From a candidate division LCP-89 bacterium (lineage in GTDB: Bacteria > Electryoneota > B3-LCP), in NCBI GenBank assembly GCA_025774555.1, contig JALGVT010000020.1, forward strand, positions 1-64,000: 64,000 nt of DNA. The letters are read 5' to 3'. Positions 16,688-27,204 of the stretch are shown here, piece after piece (the first letter of the stretch is position 1; every line of letters begins with the position of its first letter). The position numbers and the translations under genes were made by a program. A model generated the notes under the pieces. It was given only the letters and a program-made list of their open reading frames with translations, ran no database searches and was not told the DNA's origin.

Positions 16688-19171
16688 ATGAAAACGAGGT
16701 TTATCTTAGGTCTCACCTTGTGTGCAGCATTGATCTGGATCGGCTGTGCAACAGATGAAGATACAGTTACCAGCACTCAGGGCTATTCAGGGACACAGAT
16801 TTCTGGTGAACTGACCGGATCGCTTTCCGCCGGTAATAGTCCTTACTGGGTTACCGACGACATCACGGTTCCCGCCGGTGAAAGCCTGACAATCGATCCG
16901 GGTGTGGAGCTGCGTTTCGATGGCCTTTATAAATTTGTCGTGCAGGGACATCTTGAGGCAATCGGAACAGCGGAGGAGAACATCGTTTTCACTTCTATGG
17001 AAGGCGCACTGGGGAATGGCGACTACGGTCAATGGCGATCCATAGTCTTCGATACCGAGAACGACGTTTCTGAGATGGCTTTCTGTCTGGTGCAGTTTGC
17101 AGCTGTTTGGGATTCCTCAGAACGCTACCCTATATACGAGGATCCTGAAGAACTCGGCAGGTGGATAAACAGCGCGGTTTTCATTTGGGAGTGCAGCCCC
17201 TTTATTCGCAACTGCACTATTCTGTATAACGGTTACCATGGCATATTCTGTCTGGGAGGTAATACCAATCCTTATCTCCTGAACAACAACCTGTACGACA
17301 ATGACGGTGACGGCATCCGCTGCGAAACCGGCGCCACCGCCGATATATGGTACAACAACAGCAAGGAAAACAATTCCCGCCAGTTCGCCGAATGTCCTGT
17401 TGGTATCGGCGAAATGACCACGCTGAACGCTAACCGAGACCCTTGCGACTTCCAGTTTAATATAGGACTTGAACCCGATTTTGAGAACAGACTGATGCAG
17501 GATTACGATCTGCTCTCAACTTCGGCGTTGATTGGAGCCGGCTTAGATACTTTAAACGGAACGGGACACATCGGATCGATACCTTATTATGTAGGGGCGA
17601 CCGAGTTGCGAGGTCCCATCGGGGGTACGGTCATCACCGCGGCAGACAGTCCCTGGTATGTGACCAACAACTGTTTTATCGACCTTGGAGAAACTCTCGA
17701 ATCCCAATCCGGTGCAATGGTAATTTTTCAGGGGATCTATAATTGGCGGCTCGCTGGACTTTTTGAGATTGATGGAACGACCTTCGTGCATGAAGATTCT
17801 TCTAACTCTTCCGTCTTCTGGAGTGGAATAAAGATAACAGAAGAGGCGGATAACAGCTCATTCATTAACGACTGCCAGTTCATCCACGCTTCAACCACTG
17901 ATATTTACCCGCCATACGGCGGCGCGTTAACGATTACAGGCTCTTCACCAACCATTAGCAACAATACTTTCACAGGCAGTGAATTCGTGGCGATTAGCTG
18001 CCAGTACGGCGCCGCTCCGGAGATATCCGGAAATACCATAGACGGTTTTGGACCGATGGGTGTTTTCTGCTACAATAATTCACACCCCTACATTCATCAC
18101 AATGTGATTGCCAACGGCGCTGGTTATACGATTCTCTGCGAGTCGAACTCGTCTCCGCATATAGAAACCAACCTGATCTACTCAACCTCCTTTATCGGCA
18201 TCAAGTGCGAGTCCAATTCGTCGCCTTTTATCGAATACAATACCATTGTCAATCACGATTACAGCGGTATTCAGATCAATAATCAGTCCAATCCAACGAT
18301 AGAGAATAACATCATCGCTTTTAACGGGAAATATGAAACCTGGAGTACCGGCACAATCACCGGGGAGCTTTTAGCTGAATTACCGATTGATACATACAGT
18401 GAATTCACTCTCGAGTTCGATATGTATCATCGTCTGCCCAGCATTATCCAGCAGACTTCCTGTGTCGGGATCGGTAATTCAAGCGAATTCAGCAGTTCCG
18501 GCGTCTATCTCGAAATAGAGAACGGAACCGACGTCAGGTTGTATGCTGGCGGAACGGTCATAGATCAGACTGTAATCCCGTCATTCGATTCCCGCTGGCA
18601 GCACGTGAAGATGGATAGAAGTTCAGACGGCAGTTGGGCTGTAACCTGGGATGAAGGCGGAGCCAACGAGATTACTTTGACTGGCAGCGACGGCGGCGGC
18701 GATATTTCTGATATGCACCTCTGGGTTACGGGATCACCTTCAGGGAACTCGATACATACGGATGATTTCACTTTAACGGTTGCCTCGGCAATTGTCTGGC
18801 AGGATGACTTTGAAGACGGCAATTTCACCCTGGATCCAGTGTGGATGCTCGATGCAGGAATTGGAGAAGTAGCGACAATTAACACTAACCTGTGCCTGCT
18901 GATCAAGGGTGAGGAAATTTACGGCAATGCTATCCAGGTTGATGATGAATACACATCTCTTCCTGACGTTATCTACAATGACGCCTATCAGCCGGAAGGA
19001 GAGGGTTATCCCTTCGGCGGTGTTTCACCTGATGCTACCAACATCATGGTCGATCCGCTCTTTGTGGATCTGGAAAACGCCGATTTTCACCTGCAGTCGA
19101 ATTCACCCTGCAAGACTGCCGCATCTGATGGCGGTGAGATCGGGGCTTACGGAAAAGACAGCAACTGGTAA
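16688..19171 (+). CDS. Surface lipoprotein with parallel beta-helix repeats
   Basis: An 827-residue lipoprotein with lipobox WIGC (Cys19). An N-terminal cap module (about 38-105: SPYWVTDDITVPAGESL, PGVELRF) leads into right-handed parallel beta-helix (PbH1-type) repeats with N-P-x-I-x-N ladders such as SPFIRNCTILYNG and SPHIETNLIYST. A second weaker cap begins near 315. A lectin/laminin-G-like beta-sandwich (about 570-710) interrupts the helix before its last coil. There is no T9SS tail, so it is probably lipid-anchored. Such folds bind or cleave polysaccharide, but no lyase catalytic residues are recognisable. AGGAG lies 7 nt before ATG. It follows the TonB receptor by 63 nt and is likely co-transcribed; it could be the receptor's surface partner. 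Confidence 0.75.
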   Translation: MKTRFILGLTLCAALIWIGCATDEDTVTSTQGYSGTQISGELTGSLSAGNSPYWVTDDITVPAGESLTIDPGVELRFDGLYKFVVQGHLEAIGTAEENIVFTSMEGALGNGDYGQWRSIVFDTENDVSEMAFCLVQFAAVWDSSERYPIYEDPEELGRWINSAVFIWECSPFIRNCTILYNGYHGIFCLGGNTNPYLLNNNLYDNDGDGIRCETGATADIWYNNSKENNSRQFAECPVGIGEMTTLNANRDPCDFQFNIGLEPDFENRLMQDYDLLSTSALIGAGLDTLNGTGHIGSIPYYVGATELRGPIGGTVITAADSPWYVTNNCFIDLGETLESQSGAMVIFQGIYNWRLAGLFEIDGTTFVHEDSSNSSVFWSGIKITEEADNSSFINDCQFIHASTTDIYPPYGGALTITGSSPTISNNTFTGSEFVAISCQYGAAPEISGNTIDGFGPMGVFCYNNSHPYIHHNVIANGAGYTILCESNSSPHIETNLIYSTSFIGIKCESNSSPFIEYNTIVNHDYSGIQINNQSNPTIENNIIAFNGKYETWSTGTITGELLAELPIDTYSEFTLEFDMYHRLPSIIQQTSCVGIGNSSEFSSSGVYLEIENGTDVRLYAGGTVIDQTVIPSFDSRWQHVKMDRSSDGSWAVTWDEGGANEITLTGSDGGGDISDMHLWVTGSPSGNSIHTDDFTLTVASAIVWQDDFEDGNFTLDPVWMLDAGIGEVATINTNLCLLIKGEEIYGNAIQVDDEYTSLPDVIYNDAYQPEGEGYPFGGVSPDATNIMVDPLFVDLENADFHLQSNSPCKTAASDGGEIGAYGKDSNW

Positions 19172-19225
19172 TACCAGTCTATAAACTACGATATAGAGAC
19201 AAGGGCATTAAATAAGCATAGAAAA

Positions 19226-19257
19226 GGGACCGTCCCAGCGGGAGGATTGAAACTCCC
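19226..19257 (+). other. Intercistronic palindromes before the 924-aa gene
   Basis: GGGACCGTCCC is a near-perfect short palindrome. GGGAG/CTCCC then form a 5-bp stem with an 8-nt loop (19240-19257), just before the ribosome-binding site CGGAGG. Possible RNA processing or translational control. Confidence 0.3.
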
Positions 19258-19275
19258 TATCGGAGGTTGACTAAT

Positions 19276-22050
19276 ATGATGCAAAAGCGGATCTCCTTAA
19301 GCTTGATAATCGGATTGTTGGTTTTAGCAGCAACTGCCGGAGCGCGTGATGACCGCCCTATTATCGAGAAATATGAGCCCCCCTCGACCGACGTTGCCAA
19401 TATCAACCGGTACAATCGAGTTCACAACAAGGGCAACATCTGGATGAATTTCACCAACTGGGGTTTCTTCGGGAACAATGGACCGAACGATAATTCTGCT
19501 ATGGAGTGGCAGATATTCCCCGGCATTTGGGCTCCTCAGTGTGAATACCCGGGCAATTCAGATATCCAGTACCTTTTTATGGGCGCTATCTGGGTTGGCG
19601 CTTTGGTGCAGGAAGGCGGTTTCGAGTTTCCTCGGGTGACCTGCGGTTCGGAAGGGTGGACAGGTCCCGGAAGAAACAGTTACGAATTCGAGCCGGGCGA
19701 AATCGGTTCCGGCAATCTGGAAGATTACAGCATGAGGGAACGCAGCACTATCCCCAATTCTTACAATCGGCTGGGTGACTATATCTATGATTCTCTGGCA
19801 ATTTCCGAGCAGGATTTCGTAGCTATCTACTCAGATACGCTGAGCGAACAGTTCTGGACCGGGTCTGATATAGTGGATGGACCGCATTTTCCGCTGGGTA
19901 TTCGCGCTTCTCAGAAAACCTATTCATGGTCCTATAATTATGCTCAGGAGTTCATTCTGATCGATTACGAGTTCGAGAATATCGCATCGAACTTCCTGAA
20001 AAATCTGTACGTCGGCATCTATATTGACGCCGACGTCGGCTGGCTGGGCGAGGGGATCTGGCACGAAGACGATATCTGCGGGTTCCAACAGTATTATTAT
20101 TTTGAGCGACGTCTGCCGGATGGATCGACAGTAGATGATTCGTTAGTGATCAATACCGCTTATATAGCCGATAACGACGGGCGCCCCGACGGCAACAATA
20201 GCGGTAGCGAATTCACATGTCCCAGCGTTACCGGCGTGCGCGTCGTTCGAGCTCCCAATCCTCGTCTGCGCACTTCGTTCAACTGGTGGATTTCCAACGG
20301 TAATGCTGACTTCGATTTCGGTCCTGCCTGGCAGGATGATGGTTCAGAGGGTGACTGGACGCAGATCTTCGGCACAGCAAACGGCGACGCCCGCAAGTAT
20401 TTCGTGCTCTCCAACGGTGAATTCGACTATGATCAGATCAGAGTTGCCGATCAGGACTGGATTGCTGCCAACCCCCAGGGTGTCTGGGATCATACGATCA
20501 ACGATACCGTCTATCATGATTGGCGTTTGGAAACCAGTCTCACCAATGCGGGTAACATAGCCAACGGTTTTGACACACGCTATCTCATTTCATGGGGACC
20601 TCTGGGAATATATGATCACACCGACGTTGCAGGAAATGACATCTACCGTTTGAATCCGGGTGAAAAATTCAATATGACATTGGGTTACGTTGCCGGCGCT
20701 AACTTCCATACACCCCAGGATCCGCAGGGTGACGTCGGGGGGAACAATCCGATCGATTATGATAAATTCAATTTCGCAAACCTGCAGTATAACGCCGCCT
20801 GGTGCGCTCGTGTTTATGATAATGAGATGGTGGATACCAACGGCGACGGCTGGTTCGGCGAAGACGTGGGTAACGACGGACTTTATGCCAATAACGTTGG
20901 TGATTCTGTCGTATATTTCGGCGTATATCAGGGAATATACCCTGGTCCTGATGAAGATGGCTCGGAACGGAACAGCCGATTGGATGACGGTGAAAGGGCG
21001 CTGCTTGAGAGCATGACATATTTTCCTGAGTATGCAGTCGATGTACGTTATGGCGAATTGAACATCGGCTTCATGAAGGACAATGATATACTCGATCCCG
21101 GCGACGGCATCCCTGATTTTAAAGGTCCGCCGCCGCCGCCGATCCCTGAGCTGACCTACGAGCCTTATGAAGATTTTATCCGGCTGCGCTGGAACAACAA
21201 TGCCGAAGATCCGGGATACTTCGATCCCTTCTCGCAGGTTCAGGACTTTGAAGGATATCGGATTTACGTATCGAATACAGGGCTGGAGTACGATTACGAG
21301 CTGTTAGCCGAGTTCGACCGTGTCGATTTCGCCTATTACAGCGTTAACGACTCGCTGTCAACCTACCCGGACGTTCAGACCAATCTTCCGGCGGATTCGA
21401 CGTTCCTGGACGGAATAACCTATTACCGCAAGCCGGTCGGATCCAACTCGGGTCTGGAAGCTATCGTCGAAACGGAAAGCACTTACTATTTCGACATTTT
21501 GAACGCCCGTTCCGGGTTCCCGAGGTATTATGCCGTGACCTCCTTCGATTTCGGCGATCCGAAATCCGGCACCGAGCCCCTTGAAACCGCCCGAAATGCC
21601 AATCGAATGCTGATTGCGCCTTCCGGTTCCCCGAGCGAGAAAGTTGTAGTGGTGCCCAATCCTTATCGCGCTTATGAAGATTATACACAGGCATTCATTG
21701 AAACCAGCCCGGGATCCGGATTGTCATGGGAGAATCACAATGACGGCACACCCGAATTCTTCCCGCAGCAGGACAGGCGGATCGAGTTTTTCAATCTTCC
21801 CTCAAATTGTCTGATTCGGATTTATACAGTAGCTGGCGACCTGGTTGCCGTAGTCCCGCACTCGAGAGAAATTTTCAACGACGTGGGCGATGACAACAGC
21901 GGCTGGGTCAGCGACTATTCAGAGAGTTGGGATCTCAATAGCAGAAATGGTCAGCAAGTGGTATCGGGTCTCTATCTCTTCAGCGTTGAAGACCTGACCC
22001 CTGACAATAAAGGCAATATCGAAGTCGGCAAATTTGTCATCATTCGGTGA
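19276..22050 (+). CDS. Large exported protein with FN3-like domain and a T9SS-like C-terminus
   Basis: A 924-residue secreted protein of a family common in FCB-type genomes but without assigned function. A signal peptide (about 1-22) is followed by an aromatic-rich N-terminal region (NWGFFGNNG, FMGAIWVGALV) and repeated D/N-rich loops (DTNGDGWFGED). An FN3-like domain begins near 630 (IRLRWNNNAEDP, FEGYRIYVS). The last 130 residues contain the VVVPNPYR motif and a strand pattern IRIYTVAGDLV...SGLYLFSVED resembling sorting domains. The ORF track uses a TTG, but GGAGG lies 9 nt before the ATG at 19276, so I start there. It sits in the TonB/beta-helix/PorV block. Role unknown. Confidence 0.65.
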   Translation: MMQKRISLSLIIGLLVLAATAGARDDRPIIEKYEPPSTDVANINRYNRVHNKGNIWMNFTNWGFFGNNGPNDNSAMEWQIFPGIWAPQCEYPGNSDIQYLFMGAIWVGALVQEGGFEFPRVTCGSEGWTGPGRNSYEFEPGEIGSGNLEDYSMRERSTIPNSYNRLGDYIYDSLAISEQDFVAIYSDTLSEQFWTGSDIVDGPHFPLGIRASQKTYSWSYNYAQEFILIDYEFENIASNFLKNLYVGIYIDADVGWLGEGIWHEDDICGFQQYYYFERRLPDGSTVDDSLVINTAYIADNDGRPDGNNSGSEFTCPSVTGVRVVRAPNPRLRTSFNWWISNGNADFDFGPAWQDDGSEGDWTQIFGTANGDARKYFVLSNGEFDYDQIRVADQDWIAANPQGVWDHTINDTVYHDWRLETSLTNAGNIANGFDTRYLISWGPLGIYDHTDVAGNDIYRLNPGEKFNMTLGYVAGANFHTPQDPQGDVGGNNPIDYDKFNFANLQYNAAWCARVYDNEMVDTNGDGWFGEDVGNDGLYANNVGDSVVYFGVYQGIYPGPDEDGSERNSRLDDGERALLESMTYFPEYAVDVRYGELNIGFMKDNDILDPGDGIPDFKGPPPPPIPELTYEPYEDFIRLRWNNNAEDPGYFDPFSQVQDFEGYRIYVSNTGLEYDYELLAEFDRVDFAYYSVNDSLSTYPDVQTNLPADSTFLDGITYYRKPVGSNSGLEAIVETESTYYFDILNARSGFPRYYAVTSFDFGDPKSGTEPLETARNANRMLIAPSGSPSEKVVVVPNPYRAYEDYTQAFIETSPGSGLSWENHNDGTPEFFPQQDRRIEFFNLPSNCLIRIYTVAGDLVAVVPHSREIFNDVGDDNSGWVSDYSESWDLNSRNGQQVVSGLYLFSVEDLTPDNKGNIEVGKFVIIR

Positions 22051-22088
22051 GGCTTAATACAAACTTAACAGAATTGTCGGAGCAACTC

Positions 22089-25000
22089 ATGATCAAGCCA
22101 TTCCGCTTCATCATTGTAAGTAATGCGTTGATAAGCGCCATACTGGCATTTACATTACTATTCACAATAGCTGCGAGCGCATCATCGATTCGCGTGACCA
22201 ACGGAAAGAGTCCTCTATCAGGTCGTGAGGCGCCCAATCTCAGCACAGTTCGCACTGCGCTGCCCGTTGCCGACGGTGTCGATGAAACTATCATCGAAGA
22301 GGGCGATGTGACAGGAACCTGGACGGCGGATGGATCACCCTACCGCGTTCAAGGGAACATCACCGTTCCTGAAGGCGGGTCGCTGACGATTGAATCCGGA
22401 GTTGAAGTGATCTTCGATGCTCATTATCAGTTCACTGTCGAAGGAATGATAACAGCCATCGGCACAGAATCGGATATAATCGTGTTCACCGCCGGTGATG
22501 AGTTGATTGGATGGGGAGGTATGCGTCTCGTGCAGGCAAATACCGCATCCCGCCTGGAGTATTGTCTGTTCACATTCGGAAACGCAACGGGTGATTGGCC
22601 CGATAACTGCGGAGGCGCGATTTACCTTTCAGGCGCCATCGCTGCTATCAAGCATTGCCAGTTTATCAATAACCGAGCCGACAAATGGGGCGGCGCGATT
22701 TATCTTTGGAGCGCGGCTCCTGAGTTTTCCTACAACCTCTTCAGTCAAAACCGAGCATTGGATCCTGCTGATGCGCCTTATGGACATGCCATGTATATCG
22801 GCGCCAGCGAGGGTTTGCTGCTCAATCATCTGACGATAACTGGCAACGAAGTCGATGAAGGATTTGCGCTGTACACCGCGATGGGTGTAACCTTAAATAT
22901 GTCGAATTCGATCCTGTGGGATACTTATGAAATGACTTATCTCGCAGGCGGCATCAACTACAGTGATATTGCCGAGACTGACAATACTATGCGCGACGGG
23001 ATGGGTGTAGGCAACATCAATCAGGACCCGAGATTCAATGATCCAGAGAACCTGGATTTCGTTCTGCGACCTAACAGTCCCTGTATCGACGCTGCCGCTC
23101 CTAATTCGCCTTTCCAGAATGAGCCCCAACCGAACGGCAACCGAGCCAATATCGGAGCAGATGGAAACTCCAGTTTAGCTACAGAATCTTTACCTCTGTT
23201 TTCTTTTGATTCGGACGTGCAGGTTCTCGAAATCGATGCAGTCGATTTCGATCGCCAGAAAATTGATCTGCCCGATACGCTTACACAGACTATCTATAAT
23301 GTGGGACGGCAGGCGCTTGAAATATCATCATTCAATTTTACAAATGAGGTATTCAGCAGCAACTTCGATGAAATAGCAGATACTGTAACTCATCTCGTCC
23401 ATATCGGTCCTGATTCTTCAGCGACGATGCAGATGATCTTCACGCCGGACGCAGTTGAAGATGAAACCGGAGCGCTTACATTCACAGATAATGACACTAC
23501 CAACGAGACTGTTGAGATAGATCTGCTTGGAACGGGAATAGATCCGGTTATCGAGCTTGATCCTGACAACTTTGTGTTTGGCAGCTATGCCGTCGGTGAT
23601 ACCGTATGGGAATCAATCACTATTACCAACAACGGCAGTAATCAGGGCGGTATCTTCTCCGATCTTATCATTGTGTCAGTTGTCCCTATCGCCAACTTCA
23701 CGATCTGGGATGAGGATAGCCTCCGTCCGAACCGTGATACTCTAGCGGTTGGCGAGTCAATAGAATACATCGTTTTCTTCTCTCCTGAAGAGGAGGGCGT
23801 CTTCAGCGACAGCATGGAGATACAGAACAACGCCGGATATGTCTATGTGCAGTTCAGCGGCACCGGTCTGGAACCGATCTTCTATCATGATCCCGATTCG
23901 CTGGAATACGGCGTGGCAGCCATCGGCGAAGAGAGGACGCTCGAATTTGAGATTTGGAATTCCGGTTCCGTCCCGCTGGAATTGACCGATTTTATCGTCT
24001 CCAATCCCGATTTCATCGTTGATGCTCCGCAGACTACAGTTGGAAACCATGATACTGTTTCGGTGTCCGTAACCTTCCAGCCATCTGCGCCGGGAATTTA
24101 CACCGAGACACTCGAAATAGAAACCAACGAGAACGATCCACCCATTCACAGAGTTTATCTCTTTGGCACCGGGACAAGTCAGACCAATTATTGGATCGGC
24201 GAGGTTGGCGACACTACCTGGACGGCGGACGAGTCTCCCTACTATATAGTAGGTGGCGTTACTATCCCGAATGAAGAAACGTTGACCATCGAACCCGGCG
24301 TTGAAGTTCGTTTTGAAGGTGATTTCAGCTTCGAGGTGCGCGGCACGCTTGATGCTCAGGGAACGTCAACGGATCCGATTGAATTCTCTACAATCAACGA
24401 GACTGATTCGACCTGGTCAGGGATATATTTCACAATGGGGTCATCCGAATCTGTAGTGCGGCACTGTATCATGCATCGAGGCGCCACAACCGAAGATGGC
24501 GTTTATGGCGGTGTGGTCCGCGTTGAAAATTCTGCTCCGGTAATCGACCAGTGCGAATTTTATGATAACAGTTCGTCACGAGGAGGCGCTTTAGCGCTTC
24601 TTAGCTGGTCGCAGGCTGAAGTCAGTGATTGTTATTTCCACGATAATACTGCTGATCTGGGCGGAGCTGTTTATGCGGGTTGGTTTGCCATGTCCACAAT
24701 ATCAGATTGTGAGATCGAGGATAATAGCGCCGTGGACGGCGGCGGTGTCTATCTATCGGGCGCTGCCGGGTCAATACAGGGCTGCGTGGTTCATGACAAC
24801 ACAGCTTCCGGGATAGGCGGCGGCGTGTTCTTCGGCGATGGCGCCACGACGGAATTGAGCTTTAACGAGATCGGAGATAATTCTGCCGCAGATGGAGGCG
24901 GTGTAGCAATTCGCTGGTTCAGCAAGCCATACATCCACGACGAGGTTATATACAACAATACAGCTTCGGGTAACGGAGGTGGCATCTTCATACTGGATGG

Positions 25001-26411
25001 ATGCACTCCTTTGATAACGGAGATACTTATCGCCGAGAACAACGCAACCTTAGGGCAGGCGATTTATTCCTCTGCATCTGGATCTGTAATCAGTTACTGC
25101 ACACTGGTCGGGAATAGCGATACCGATGACGGCTGGGTATTGACCGCAATTAACGGCGATCAAACCATGATCAGCAATTCCATCATCGGAGCGGCGACCT
25201 GGCCCAATACTTCAAATCACCCGATTTGTGCGACAGGTTCTGAAATCACGGTCACTTATAGCGACGTTCTCGACACGAATTCAACGCTGACTTACGAAGG
25301 ACTTGAGAACGTCAATATCGATCCTGAATTTGTCGGATTGGGATCAACTGTTTCTGAACAGTATCAACTGGATACTAATTCACCAGTGCTCGATCACGCG
25401 GAAGGTGGTGGAGAAATCGGTTTTACCGGCGGCAACGGAGCGCTTGTCTGGGATATTGCGTTGACGGTGGTTCAGAATCCTGTGATCAATGCCAGCATGA
25501 ACTTTATGTTGACGTCCACTGTGCCGCTGTTGACGGCTCCCTATATGCACGTCGAACAGGATTTGGTTGATACCTTGGAATATGTTCCGGTGGATAGCGC
25601 CTATATGATTGAAATTGCACCGTTGATATATACCGTTCCGCTGTACCAGAGTGAAGAAGGGAGACCCACCAGAGCTATATTTTCTTATAGCAATATCTTA
25701 GGTGAGCACGACAGTGATACGCTTGATTTTGTGGCGACGCAGCTTTCTACCGAAGGTTCCGCCATCGGTTTATCAGGTGACGTTACCATTACTGCCCGCG
25801 CTGTTTTCGGAACCGGTATGTGGGGCATAATTTCATCCTCAGGTTTGCAAGTGCTGCCAGAGACCGGTCTGATTGCAATCGGTTCAGCCTATGAGGTTTT
25901 TGCCGCAGGAGTGGAACTCCAAAATGGTCGTATTGAATTTGTCCTTCACGATGACGTTCTGAACGGTCTGCCAGCAGAGAACTGTGCGGTTGCCTTCTGG
26001 AACGGCGATGAATGGGAAACGCTGCCATCTTATCTGTCCGACGATATGAACATAATTTGGGCATCTCTGGAGGAATCCGGCAGTTATAGAGTCGTCTGGG
26101 GCGAAAACCTGTGCAGCTCTATCATTCTCCCCAGTGATATAACTTTGTCTCAGAACTACCCCAATCCGTTCAATCCCGAAACGGTCATCGAGTTTGCCCT
26201 GCCTGAAACTGAATCAGTAAAGTTGGAAATATTCAATCTGATGGGACGGACGATTGCCACTTTGGTCGATGGCAGAGAAAATGCCGGCTATCACAAGGTA
26301 CGCTGGAATGGGTTAAACCAGAACGGCATGTCTGCTTCAAGCGGAATCTATTTTTACCGCTTGCGCGCGGGCGATCAGATAATATCAAAGAAAATGATTT
26401 TGCTGCGATAA
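22089..26411 (+). CDS. Giant T9SS cargo: beta-helix, ASH repeats, beta-helix, sorting domain
   Basis: A 1440-residue secreted protein. Order: signal peptide (about 1-33); a cap module (about 70-135) and a first parallel beta-helix (to about 360); three ASH/choice-of-anchor-D Ig-like domains (about 370-695, LDPDNFVFGSYAVGDT); a second cap and a longer beta-helix (about 700-1110, with GGGV and GGAL turns); a mixed beta region; and a classic type A T9SS sorting domain (last 75 residues, NYPNPFNPET, SSGIYFYRLRAG, KMILLR). It looks like an adhesin or a polysaccharide-binding surface protein. The ORF track begins at a GTG overlapping the previous stop, but GGAG 6 nt before the ATG at 22089 supports that start. 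Confidence 0.82.
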   Translation: MIKPFRFIIVSNALISAILAFTLLFTIAASASSIRVTNGKSPLSGREAPNLSTVRTALPVADGVDETIIEEGDVTGTWTADGSPYRVQGNITVPEGGSLTIESGVEVIFDAHYQFTVEGMITAIGTESDIIVFTAGDELIGWGGMRLVQANTASRLEYCLFTFGNATGDWPDNCGGAIYLSGAIAAIKHCQFINNRADKWGGAIYLWSAAPEFSYNLFSQNRALDPADAPYGHAMYIGASEGLLLNHLTITGNEVDEGFALYTAMGVTLNMSNSILWDTYEMTYLAGGINYSDIAETDNTMRDGMGVGNINQDPRFNDPENLDFVLRPNSPCIDAAAPNSPFQNEPQPNGNRANIGADGNSSLATESLPLFSFDSDVQVLEIDAVDFDRQKIDLPDTLTQTIYNVGRQALEISSFNFTNEVFSSNFDEIADTVTHLVHIGPDSSATMQMIFTPDAVEDETGALTFTDNDTTNETVEIDLLGTGIDPVIELDPDNFVFGSYAVGDTVWESITITNNGSNQGGIFSDLIIVSVVPIANFTIWDEDSLRPNRDTLAVGESIEYIVFFSPEEEGVFSDSMEIQNNAGYVYVQFSGTGLEPIFYHDPDSLEYGVAAIGEERTLEFEIWNSGSVPLELTDFIVSNPDFIVDAPQTTVGNHDTVSVSVTFQPSAPGIYTETLEIETNENDPPIHRVYLFGTGTSQTNYWIGEVGDTTWTADESPYYIVGGVTIPNEETLTIEPGVEVRFEGDFSFEVRGTLDAQGTSTDPIEFSTINETDSTWSGIYFTMGSSESVVRHCIMHRGATTEDGVYGGVVRVENSAPVIDQCEFYDNSSSRGGALALLSWSQAEVSDCYFHDNTADLGGAVYAGWFAMSTISDCEIEDNSAVDGGGVYLSGAAGSIQGCVVHDNTASGIGGGVFFGDGATTELSFNEIGDNSAADGGGVAIRWFSKPYIHDEVIYNNTASGNGGGIFILDGCTPLITEILIAENNATLGQAIYSSASGSVISYCTLVGNSDTDDGWVLTAINGDQTMISNSIIGAATWPNTSNHPICATGSEITVTYSDVLDTNSTLTYEGLENVNIDPEFVGLGSTVSEQYQLDTNSPVLDHAEGGGEIGFTGGNGALVWDIALTVVQNPVINASMNFMLTSTVPLLTAPYMHVEQDLVDTLEYVPVDSAYMIEIAPLIYTVPLYQSEEGRPTRAIFSYSNILGEHDSDTLDFVATQLSTEGSAIGLSGDVTITARAVFGTGMWGIISSSGLQVLPETGLIAIGSAYEVFAAGVELQNGRIEFVLHDDVLNGLPAENCAVAFWNGDEWETLPSYLSDDMNIIWASLEESGSYRVVWGENLCSSIILPSDITLSQNYPNPFNPETVIEFALPETESVKLEIFNLMGRTIATLVDGRENAGYHKVRWNGLNQNGMSASSGIYFYRLRAGDQIISKKMILLR

Positions 26412-26439
26412 CCTGAAAATAGTGTCAGGAGCTAAATAA

Positions 26440-27171
26440 ATGAAGCGCTGTAAATTACTATTACCCATCATTCTCATCCTTGCTTTCGGTCTATTGATCG
26501 GCTGTGAAGATGACGCAACGACTGGACCTGTTGATCCTACCACTATCTCCGGCTGGTTGAGTCTGGGCTGGTCAGAATACGAATCCGGTGATTATCAGGA
26601 TGCCGCGGATGCATTTAACGACGGCTTGAACCTGGCTGATAGTCAGTACTGGGATGCCTACGGCGATTGGCTATATGGCACTCAGACGGGCGACCAGCAG
26701 TTGATCGATGAGGCGGTTGCCAGGATGGATGAGGCAGTCGATTATATCGTTAAAACCGCTACGGGATTAGGCTGGGCAGCGATTGAATTGGACGATTTGA
26801 ACGGTGGCAATAACGTGTTCGATATTGTATATGGCATCAACAGCGAATATGGCGATGCCCTCGCGGGACAATCCATCGTGCTGCAGATATTGGAAGAGTA
26901 CACTCAATCCAATAAGAAAGCAGGTGAATTGCTGGCGGTAGATGATGATTGGGTATTCAGTCACAAAGACGTAGATTACCTTGACATCAGATTAGTGCGC
27001 GCTGAAAACTACTTCTTGCTGGCTGATTTTGAAGCCAGTCTGCAGGAAGCGCTCTCGTTAAATGAAATAGTTGGAAACACCGTGCTATCTGAAGCGGATT
27101 TTAACCTGGCAACAATCGAAGGCAGGACGGCGTTGATGAATCTCATCGACGCGTTGGACGATATTATCTAA
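26440..27171 (+). CDS. Small lipoprotein with TPR-like repeats
   Basis: A 243-residue lipoprotein. The signal ends LIGC, with Cys22, followed by acidic residues. The mature part is helical, with a TPR-like unit near 38-70 (WLSLGWSEYESGDYQDAADAFNDGL) and less regular helices after it. TPR proteins act as scaffolds. AGGAG precedes ATG, and it lies 28 nt after the giant cargo gene and 33 nt before the PorV-like gene, so all three are probably one transcript. It could help secretion or anchoring of the cargo; that is inference. Confidence 0.7.
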   Translation: MKRCKLLLPIILILAFGLLIGCEDDATTGPVDPTTISGWLSLGWSEYESGDYQDAADAFNDGLNLADSQYWDAYGDWLYGTQTGDQQLIDEAVARMDEAVDYIVKTATGLGWAAIELDDLNGGNNVFDIVYGINSEYGDALAGQSIVLQILEEYTQSNKKAGELLAVDDDWVFSHKDVDYLDIRLVRAENYFLLADFEASLQEALSLNEIVGNTVLSEADFNLATIEGRTALMNLIDALDDII

Positions 27172-27204
27172 AAAATTAGTCTCCGGATCACAGGAGCGGA
27201 AATT

